From NCBI GenBank assembly GCA_030710605.1, contig CP092863.1:145167372-145231371 (forward strand): 64,000 nucleotides of DNA. Reading direction: 5' to 3'. Below, piece after piece: positions 56,385-64,000 of the stretch. The stretch comes from Cordylochernes scorpioides. Lineage: Eukaryota; Arthropoda; Arachnida; Pseudoscorpiones; Chernetidae. Positions within the stretch are counted from its first letter, which is position 1, and each line of letters begins with the position of its first letter. The translations under genes and the position numbers were made by a program. Below the pieces are notes generated by a model, which made no database searches, was not told the DNA's origin, and saw only the letters and a program-made list of their open reading frames with translations.

Positions 56385-57239
56385 ATTCTCAAATAAATAA
56401 AGTCTTATTAAGTTTAAAACACCAGGTCTCCAGGAGTATATGATTTTAAAACTATATTTTAACTTAACAATATCTAACTTTCAGACACGAGAGAGAGACT
56501 TTCTACAGTTTAAAACATGATTCAATCCATAACTTTATATTTAAACAATGGATTATTTTATTTAAAAGTCTCCTTAAATAAATAATTTATATAGTAAAGA
56601 TATATTGAAATTTCTATTAGCAAAAAAAAAAAGAAATATTAATCGTACAAATTCGATTAAAAAGTGTATTTTATAATGTCATATTACACTAAAAGTACTA
56701 TAGGTAGATATGTCTTTTTGATAATAAACATCAATAATTTGATATTTGAATCCTTGAAAGAATCTAAAAGATGGGAAGAGAAAGGTGTCTTTAAATTACT
56801 AGTATATCTATTGATGAATAGATTAGACCCAAGAACAATATTGAAATATGAAAGAAATATATAATTTAAACTGAAGAAAATTTCAAGAAAATGTTCGCCA
56901 TATTGATAAGTTAATATCATGTATAAAGTCTAACTATCGCTGTAAAGTTTTCATTTATTTAAAACTTTCAAATTTCAACACGAAAATCTGGAGTTTTACT
57001 TATCACTGATTATTTTAATTACATATTAGGAGATTAAGATTGAGACTACTTTCATTTTATCGATTATATTAAATTATATCGTTATATAAAATTAACATTA
57101 ATTAATATAATTAATTATATAAGAGAATATAATTTTGATATCTATTTCACTAGATGGCGCTCTGCCTGGCGCTCTGTATATATGCTCGTTAAGGGGTTAA
57201 GATATGCAAATATATTTTTACATATAATATATATATACC
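56385..57239. other. AT-rich DNA, no gene
   Basis: No coding frame, RNA fold or family member except TAGATGGCGCTCTGCC at about 57152, a motif shared with several inverted-repeat elements here. Confidence 0.4.
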
Positions 57240-57640
57240 AAAAGGGGCATCTTTCCCGTTAAAAATACATTAATATAACGCATTTTGGCTCTTCATCCCT
57301 GTATAGAATGTTATAATAACAATGAATAATGTTTCAAAACCTATTTTATTTTGAAAAAGAAGAAGGCATTTTCTTATCGTGCAACTGAAAAGCCTTTTTC
57401 TTTTTTTTTATTTATACACCTTATCCCAGTACAATATCACATCTAGTAGAACAGAAATCAACTAAAGGTTGATTTAACCTGTTTCCTGATATATGGCTGA
57501 ACAAATTTCATGATAAATACAGAAAATCCAACTAACGCGTTTCGGGTTGTTGGTCCTCGTCAGCATGGTACAGGCTGTACCTTTGCGCCTAAAATAAATT
57601 TTGGTCCCAGCGGATTCTTGAGAAATCAAGAAATGGGCAA
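57240..57640. repeat. Family P scrap and family R1 copy
   Basis: AAGGGGCATCTTTCCCGTTA at 57241 resembles family P ends. From 57360 there are GCATTTTCTTATCGTGCAAC, CCAGTACAATATCACATC, and at 57536 ACGCGTTTCGGGTTGTTGGT, all of family R1. Confidence 0.6.
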
Positions 57641-57689
57641 TAAGCAAAGTCTTTATATATAAAATAAAAGGATTTAAAAGCGCGAATGT

Positions 57690-57912
57690 TTCTTTTATAC
57701 ATAAAACGAACTTCAACTGTCCTTACTGCGATGAAAAAAATATATTGGGAGGGCTTGGCTCATCAGTGGTGAACCCTCCCAACGGTTTCGCCAATTTAAT
57801 CTACCAGACCGCTTCTCAGAGTTCTAATACTGTATTGGATCATTCTGCTTTTATATGCTACACTGAAGGATGGAATCTTAGAAATGGTTTTCAAGTAAAC
57901 TATGGACATAAG
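57690..57912 (-). repeat. Family N MITE copy, reverse orientation
   Basis: TTGGGAGGGCTTGGCTCATC, CCCAACGGTTTCGCCAATTT, and AACTATGGACATAAGG at the far end. Confidence 0.75.
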
Positions 57913-58660
57913 GTTATAGGATTGGATTAGGATAGGATTGGTATCTTCCACAGCGGGAAAGATTACCCCAAAGAAAGACCGCCATAGTTCTTTACCACAA
58001 AGTGGGCAGGTCGATGCCATGGGTGAGATTGCTAAACTCAATAATTAGGTTGAACTAAAAAAAAATGATAGAGAATTTCTTATAAGAGAGAAATATAAAA
58101 GTTTATTTGTTATTCACATACAAAATCTTTCAGAGAAATATATAAAAACAACAAAACTAAAATAGAGATAGAAAATGAGTTTCGAAAATACACAAAATAT
58201 TCCAAAAAATAAATAACCAAAAATATTTTTTCTGTTTATTTTCTAAAAAAACATTGTTCTATTTAAAAGAGTTTTTGAAAAGAGTTTTCTCCAAAGTTTC
58301 CTGTTTGGACAAAATGGTACCTTGTTATATTTATATGGAAATGTGGGGGCCTAAAACTTTAAGGATATTAAAAGCTAACCAAGGAGATTGTAAGGGAAAA
58401 GTCCCGGATAATCTGCCTCTACGCTAGTACATTGTGTAGAGGAGTTAAGCTGCCTTTTTCCCCTTTTGGGATTATTCTAGGACGACCTTTACATCAGGGG
58501 ATCCTTCAATCTGAGATTTGTTCCTTTTTTTATCTTTTCTTCAACAGAAATTTTATTCAATCCTCTCGATCAATTGATCTCAAAAATCGATTCATTTTGA
58601 TTACGCTATGAATTTAAATTTCAGAACTTGGCATATGAGTTCTATTCAATATATATTAAA
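57913..58660. other. No gene recognised
   Basis: AT-rich DNA with one more balanced stretch at 58380-58500 (CCGGATAATCTGCCTCTACG). No domain or fold is evident. Confidence 0.4.
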
Positions 58661-58661
58661 A

Positions 58662-59580
58662 CTAGCGGATGTGCCCGGCTTCGCCCGGGTTTTACCCGAG
58701 TAAAGGTTTGTATAACGAACATTTGTTAAAACAATTCTCTATAAACATATAAAAAAAGAAAGATATATTTTGATGATTTGAAACTCGTAAATTTGAATCT
58801 CTCGATAAAGTGATCATTTTTTCCCGGTCCCTTGTGCCGTGTCATCCTGAATTTTGTATTTCCTAATTTTCTATATTACAAAATAATCGTTTTATCTAGT
58901 GAACATATTTTCCCGGTCCCTTGAAAAATACTCGATAAGTTGAATAAAATCATGGTCGTGAATCTCTCGATAAAGTGATCATTTTTTCCCGGTCCCTGTG
59001 TGCCGTGTCATCCCGAATTTTGTATTTCCTCGATAAAGTGAACATTTTTTACCGTTCCCTGTGAGCCGTGTCATACTGAATTTTGTCTTTCCTAATTCTA
59101 TACATTACAAAATCATCGACACGGGATATCATTTAATGTTGTCTAAAGGGGGTTAAGAGAGCAGTCTCTTTCAAATGAAAAATGCTTTAATTAAGCAGAT
59201 GTTTAAAGTATAATATATGAGAGAGGCAATCTTACAGGTTGTCGACGCTGTAAAATCCCCAGAGAGAGTGTTTTTGTAGCATCATGCTGTGACTCACACG
59301 ATGACCCAAGGTCATCAGGAGCAGCAAACTAAGCCTATCTCCGTCTCAATGGTAGCGCTGCTTGCGAGTTAAATATACAAATCTGCAAATAACTCTAAGG
59401 ATATTCAAGATATTCAAGAAATTTTTTTTTCGTAAACCTTTCCGGGGATACACCTCATAATATCCCAAAATTTCACGGCGATTGGATGTATGGTTTTTGA
59501 ATCCATAGAGGACACACACACACACACAGACAGACAGACAGACAGACAGACATTCATTTATATATATATAGATATATACA
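58662..59580 (+). mobile_element. Dispersed element with CCCGG head and CAGA-repeat tail
   Basis: The head is ACTAGCGGATGTGCCCGGCT with TTCGCCCGGGTTTTACCCGA. The middle has three to four irregular repeats beginning CTCGATAAAGTGATCATTTT (58801, 58966, 59029). The 3' part (GGCGATTGGATGTATGGTTT) runs into CA and CAGA repeats (59510-59551) and ATATATATAGAT. Heads and tails of this style are widespread in arthropod genomes in LINE- or Penelope-like families. I do not assign the class. No protein remains. Confidence 0.55.
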
Positions 59581-59668
59581 AGGATCAGAGTCATCAATCA
59601 ATTCTTAATTCTGTCACCGTTTGCTTTTGTGAATGGAATAAATACTCAAATATGACCATTTCTTATAA

Positions 59669-59740
59669 GCATCGGTTGTTCAGTGGCGAGAATGCTCGCC
59701 TGCTACGCGGGCGCCCCGGGTTCGATTCCCGGCCGATGCA
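59669..59740 (+). tRNA. tRNA with glycine-type body and GCU anticodon (possible pseudogene)
   Basis: A full 72-nt cloverleaf: acceptor GCATCGG pairs perfectly with CCGATGC, discriminator A; D arm GTTC...GAAT with an 8-nt loop; anticodon stem CTCGC/GCGGG around loop CTGCTAC; 4-nt variable loop; T arm CCGGG-TTCGATT-CCCGG. Apart from the anticodon and one extra D-loop base it looks like eukaryotic tRNA-Gly(GCC). The anticodon is GCT instead of GCC, which would read serine AGY codons. It lacks the long variable arm of tRNA-Ser. The A and B boxes are intact and a T-run terminator follows. It may be a variant tRNA or a young pseudogene. Confidence 0.8.
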
Positions 59741-59751
59741 TTTTTTTTTTT
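59741..59751 (+). terminator. Pol III terminator (T-run)
   Basis: An uninterrupted run of ten or eleven T residues immediately follows the discriminator base. Confidence 0.75.
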
Positions 59752-59845
59752 ACAATTTTTAAAACTCATTTATATATTATACAAGAATCACATCCACGGC
59801 GCCAATTTATAATTGTAACGAATAGTATTTGAATAAAAGCATTTA

Positions 59846-59892
59846 ATCGGGTAAAACCCGGGTGTTGCCCGGGCCATTCGGCTAGTATATAT
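59846..59892 (-). repeat. Inverted copy of the CCCGG head
   Basis: ATCGGGTAAAACCCGGGTGT and CCCGGGCCATTCGGCTAGTA are the reverse of the head at 58662. The tRNA-like gene therefore lies between the tail of one copy and the head of an inverted one. Confidence 0.75.
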
Positions 59893-60067
59893 ATATAGGT
59901 GTGAAAAATAAAAAAGGTCAGTTGTTGGTATTAAAATCGAAAAAGTTATATCCTAACCACGATCTAATGAGGTTTTTAGATGGTAGAGCGCCATCTAGTG
60001 GAACAGAAATCAACTAAACATTGATTAGCCTGTTCCCTAATATGTTGTTTATCGCCCCTTATAATAC

Positions 60068-60862
60068 TTAAGGAAGTTTTACTTTTCAGCATGTATAACG
60101 GGATTCAGAAAATAACTCTGAAAGATATTACAGTGACCTTTATTGAAGACACACGAGATAACCAAGTGTGAATACACTCATGGACAAAACTAAAGGAAGT
60201 TTTACCTTTCAGCATGTATATCGGGATTGAGACAATAACTCTGAAATATATTACAGTGACCTTTATTGAAGACACACGAGATAACCAAGTGTGTATACAC
60301 TCATAGACAAAACTTAAGGAAGTTGTACTTTTTAACATGTATTTCGGGATTCAACAACAATTCTGAAAGATATTACAGTGACCTTTATTGAAAACACACG
60401 AGATAACCAATATACACTCATGGACAAAACTAAAGGAAGTTTTACCTTTCAGCATGTATATCGGGATTGAGACAATAACTCTGAAATATATTACAGTGAC
60501 CTTTATTGAAGACACACGAGATAACCAAGTGTGTATACACTCATAGACAAAACTTAAGGAAGTTGTACCTTTTAGCATGTATATCGGGATTCAGACAATA
60601 ACTATAAAATATATTACAGTGACCTTTATTGAAGACATACGAGATAACCAATATACACTCATGAACAAAACTTAAAGAAGTTGTACCTTTTAACATGTAT
60701 ATCAGGATTCAGACAATAACTCTGAAAGATATTACAGTGACCTTTATTGAAGATACACGAGATAACCAAGTGTGAACAAAATCGTCTCTGTCTCCTTAAA
60801 AACCAAACGACCGGTGACATCAAAGACTTCCCACCTACTTAAGTTTTATCCACGAGTGTGCT
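60068..60862 (+). repeat. Family M array, six units with a dimeric higher-order pattern
   Basis: Unit starts at 60174, 60297, 60414, 60537 and 60655 (spacings 123, 117, 123, 118), preceded by a partial unit at 60068. 60174-60413 and 60414-60654 resemble each other as pairs: both first members read AACTAAAGGAAGTTTTACC and both second members begin ACACTCATAGACAAAAC. The array closes with the unique tail and CACGAGTGT. Confidence 0.9.
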
Positions 60863-61039
60863 CTATAAAGGCATATATTAGCGTTTCCCAAGCAATTGGA
60901 AATTTCAAAATATCATCAGAATGTGAATAATAAATTTTTTTTTGAAGGAGATATTTCATTTTTCCACACACATGACCACATATTATTGATCTAATCTTAC
61001 AATATCGTTCATTATTGATCTTAAAGACTCAAATCTCTA

Positions 61040-61260
61040 GAGTAACTCTCTGGGAATAGCCTTTTCTGTCGTTGAGATACAGCCTGCACCACACTGACAA
61101 GTGACAACAGCCCGAAACGCGTACTTGGTTGACTTTTTATTTATCCATTAAGGAATACATATATGGCTAATATTTCAAAATACTTAAACGATAAATTGAT
61201 ATTTATTCCGATAGATGGTGCAAGTTATCAACAACTTTCAATCTCACGAGTAAGAAAGGT
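61040..61260. repeat. Family R1 copy
   Basis: AGCCCGAAACGCGTACTTGG and TTTATTCCGATAGATGGTGC. Confidence 0.65.
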
Positions 61261-61720
61261 CTTATTATATATTCACTTATTCATATTGAATTAAATATAA
61301 GTGTTTTATATCTAAATTATATTAGAAATATTAAATAGGGTCTCATTATAATAGACTGAGTTATATTAATCCTTTGTGCCTCTTTAACTAACCGTTTCAA
61401 ATTAGGGTTAACAATAGTTAAACCCATTTCGGAAAGTTAAAATATTCTATTAAATATTCATCGTTTTACATTAAATGAAAGTCAAACTATATTTATTGAG
61501 AAAGAAGCTCTAAAGAACAATTACATAAACTATCAAAATACCACATAATTAAACGCACAATTTACGTTTAAAAATATCTTTTGTAACCAATATAGAGAAA
61601 ATGTTAATTAAAGTAAATAAAGCAGAAGACATAAATTCTATTTTTAAGAAAAAAGAACGAAAATGTCGTAAAAATAATCGTCTGATTGTATAACCCTAAA
61701 TGGAACAGACGAATAGGTAA
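61261..61720. other. No feature recognised
   Basis: AT-rich, non-coding. Confidence 0.4.
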
Positions 61721-61779
61721 ACTTTCCCGCCTAAACTCAACTTTTATTTTTAGCCACCAATAAAATGGGGCCACCAAAC

Positions 61780-61965
61780 CTTAATTCAGGGGTAATTTGC
61801 ACCACGTCGTCATAATACTTAAAGCTTACCGCCTCAAAATGGCGGAGGTATAAAGGCAACCAATCAGTGCCTTTCAATCGACTGTGGAATTGTAAAGAAA
61901 GACATTAAGAAACTTTCATCGTCTGGTAAATTTAAGGAAATCAATAGAAAAGGTGTGTGTTTAGT
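61780..61965 (+). promoter_or_regulatory. Promoter-like stretch with a possible first exon
   Basis: In unique-looking DNA, CTCAAAATGGCGGAGG (YY1-like AAAATGGCGG at about 61836) is followed by TATAAAGG at about 61849 and CCAATCAG. A plausible transcription start lies near 61880. ATCAATAGAAAAGGTGTGTG at about 61942 could be a splice donor (AAG|GTGTGT). No coding sequence is visible, so this is only a candidate host promoter. Confidence 0.3.
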
Positions 61966-61989
61966 TTTGATTAAAAGTCAAGAAATGAC

Positions 61990-62510
61990 TTTTTTATTTC
62001 TTTCTCTTTTTTTCCCACTCTCTTTAAATGTATTCTATGATAAAAATAAATCCAACGTAAAAAAATATATTTTGACTAAAGACATTTATTTTGTTTTTAA
62101 TATTATTTAGACATAATATTTTTGTTAGTCAAGATATTTTATTTTTTTTTAATATATATTCGGAAAATATGTTTAATATTTAAAAACAAATAATAGATTA
62201 CAAGTCGTTATATTTTTCGTTTTAAAATATAAAGATAGATGAACAAAATATTACTGAAATATTTTGTTAATTTTAAATATATTCTAACCTTATGTGAATT
62301 GAAGCAAATCTTTAATATTTCAAGGAATCATTAAGTTTGCAGGAATTTGTACGTAAGCCACTTACCCATTTATAAAATATTTGATTTTTTTATTTTAAAA
62401 TAAATAAAAAATTAATTTGCCAATTTTCTCTCAAAATATATATATGTATTTTTTGAACATAAGAAAAAATATGAAATGTTTCATATATTATATATAAGAA
62501 AAGATTATAT
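61990..62510. other. No feature recognised
   Basis: Extremely AT-rich; would suit a long intron or intergenic DNA. Confidence 0.4.
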
Positions 62511-62517
62511 ATATATA

Positions 62518-62606
62518 TTAGATAATAAAAGGCATATATTGGATTTTATAAAATATTGGCAAAATAAATATTTTATAAAATCCAATATATGCCTTTTATT
62601 ATCTAA
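62518..62606. repeat. Perfect 40-bp inverted repeat, 9-bp loop
   Basis: The left arm (TTAGATAATAAAAGGCATAT onward) is exactly complementary to the right arm ending ATTATCTAA, around GGCAAAATA. CATATATTGGAT is shared with family F, so it is a shortened member. Confidence 0.9.
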
Positions 62607-62649
62607 TGAATTAAGTATGGATTGCTCTATTTTCAAAACAAATATATAT

Positions 62650-62932
62650 ATATACATATGGAAATTTTGCCGAAAAGAAATTGATCTATAGAAGCATGGG
62701 GCACCTCTTCCTTTAAAATAGACGCCATCTATTGACCGTTGCCGTAAACTAGCGATGTCGGATCGGTGACAAAAGCCACAACACCAGCATTAGGTAAACT
62801 GAGAAGCGTCCACTTAGAAACGATGTTGTGGCTTTGTCAACGACCCGAGGCCGCTAGTTTTCCGCGACGGTCACTAGATGGCGTCATGCTTTGACGTTTA
62901 TTTTGAAGAGAGAGGCTTCCTATGCTTTTATA
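62650..62932. mobile_element. Family H fold-back element
   Basis: GAAATTTTGCCGAAAAGAAA at the left; TAGACGCCATCTATTGACCG pairs with the reversed CGGTCACTAGATGGCGTC; ACAAAAGCCACAACACCAGC pairs with GATGTTGTGGCTTTGTCAAC. It matches the sequence at 45.3-45.7 kb. Confidence 0.75.
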
Positions 62933-63106
62933 AATATAAATAATCCTTTTTAAAATATTAAGAAATATATTTATCATGCTTTAACCTCTCATCTCTAGAC
63001 AAAAAATAGTTAGAATATCTTTAATTACATGGAAAACTTGAATACACAATAGATAAACCTTACGTAGAAATATTTTTGAAAATAGAGCAATCAATAAATA
63101 ATTCTT

Positions 63107-63629
63107 CAATTAAAAATACATATATTGGATCGAAATATCATTTATTTTACCAATATTTCAGTTGGTTGAACGCCAACCTTCATCAAGGTTTGTTGTTGAC
63201 ACACAATAAATATAATATATAATACACTGCGGCTTGTGATTGTAAAAACAACACTTGAAGTTACACCGCATGAGTTTCTTTTCAATGAAAAATCAAAATT
63301 TATTTCAAGGTGAAATATTGACTATTTCTAACCTTTTTGGATGAGGTATGAAAGGGTGAATTATGAAGAGTAATGATGAACGGAAAAATAAAAGTGTCCA
63401 GGGATGGGAAATCCTTTTCATACCTCATCCAAAAAGGTTAGAAATAGTCAATATTTCACCTTGAAATTAATTTTGATTTTTCATTGAAAAGAAACTCATG
63501 CGGTGTAACTTCAAGTGTTGTTTTACACATGAAATATGTTATAACACCTTGATAAAGGTTGGCGTTCAGCCAACGGAAATATTGGTAAAATAAATGATTT
63601 TTGATCCAATATATGTATTTTTAATTAAA
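63107..63629. mobile_element. Nested palindrome: a fold-back within a family F fold-back
   Basis: Outer arms 63107-63190 and 63543-63629 are family F (ACATATATTGGATC, GAACGCCAACCTT). Inside, arms 63241-63355 and 63413-63527 form a second inverted repeat of about 113 bp with only a few mismatches (AACACTTGAAGTTACACCGC, ACCTTTTTGGATGAGGTATG) around a 57-bp loop. The inner unit is absent from the family F copy at 2424-2614, so it was inserted into the loop. Confidence 0.9.
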
Positions 63630-64000
63630 CATAAATATATATATTATAAATTGAGGAATAAACGAATGAAGTAAATTACATCTGTAACAATCACTTTGAT
63701 AATAAAACATTCCATTAAATATAATTACAATTCAAACTGGTCTCTAAGGGAAATCCAATAGAAAAAAAGAGAAAAATTCAATCGAATTTTCCCCAAGATT
63801 TTCCAACAATGGCAACAATCAAATCAGAAAATAGAGAACAAAGCGGATTGTTCAGAATTAAAGTTTTACCACCAATCGTCTGGTAATTTAAACCGAATTG
63901 ATTTACCAATAACCAACCATTATGGAATCCATATTTCTATAATCAATTTGTTAAATTATAGCTTGAAGTAAATTTAATCTATTTCATATGTTAATATATG
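63630..64000. other. No feature recognised
   Basis: AT-rich DNA to the window end. Confidence 0.4.

Noticed and set aside
59669..59740. Serine tRNA (GCU)
   Set aside because: The anticodon fits, but the long variable arm required of tRNA-Ser is absent and the rest matches tRNA-Gly(GCC).

Overview
This window looks like animal nuclear DNA, most likely from an arthropod. It is AT-rich and almost wholly built of transposable elements: Jockey-like and R1/I-like LINEs, a mariner-type transposase remnant, many small inverted-repeat elements, and one nearly intact Ty3/gypsy retrotransposon whose Gag begins MVETRSGK. An arachnid host is possible but is only an impression. I found no convincing intact host protein-coding gene. 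The only cellular-type gene candidate is a tRNA-shaped sequence at 59669-59740, and two short promoter-like stretches (42.2 kb and 61.8 kb) could belong to host genes lying partly or wholly outside the window.

Layout. 1-4647: small inverted-repeat elements, a short 123-bp-monomer array, a fold-back element at 2.4 kb and a 5'-truncated mariner-like element (2701-4640) with a broken transposase on the minus strand. 4648-35374: a 15.36-kb block present twice in direct tandem (4648-20012 and 20013-35374), almost base-for-base identical. Each block holds, left to right, LINE A (plus), LINE B (plus, with RNase H), a 3' scrap of another LINE (minus), LINE C (minus, interrupted by about 630 bp), LINE D (plus, RNase H and C-terminus), an inverted mariner end, two arrays of the 123-bp repeat, several small inverted-repeat elements, a possible solo LTR, and the C-terminus of LINE E. 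Only the second block runs on into the natural 3' end of LINE E (to about 35620). 35.4-51.1 kb: inverted-repeat elements, a three-unit 135-bp tandem array, a 5'-truncated LINE D copy with a visible target-site duplication, a LINE remnant at 43.7 kb, hairpin elements at 45.3-46.0 kb, a 4-unit 118/123-bp array at 47.1 kb and a 4-unit 139-bp array at 49.0 kb. 51187-56380: the gypsy element. 56.4-64.0 kb: AT-rich DNA, a dispersed element with a CAGA-repeat tail, the tRNA-like gene, a 6-unit 117/123-bp array, and several hairpins including a nested palindrome at 63.1-63.6 kb.

Most notable points. (1) In the gypsy element Gag starts inside the 5' LTR, so its first 30 codons lie in U5 and the primer-binding site is itself coding; gag and pol are joined by a textbook -1 slippery heptamer directly before the gag stop. 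(2) A small TA-flanked inverted-repeat element family has given rise to 118/123-bp tandem arrays at several loci, showing a MITE-to-satellite transition. (3) The 15.36-kb tandem duplication has its differences concentrated at one edge, which bears on whether it is real or an assembly join. (4) The tRNA has a glycine-type body but a GCU anticodon. Nothing here amounts to a clearly new multi-gene system; the novelty is in element architecture.
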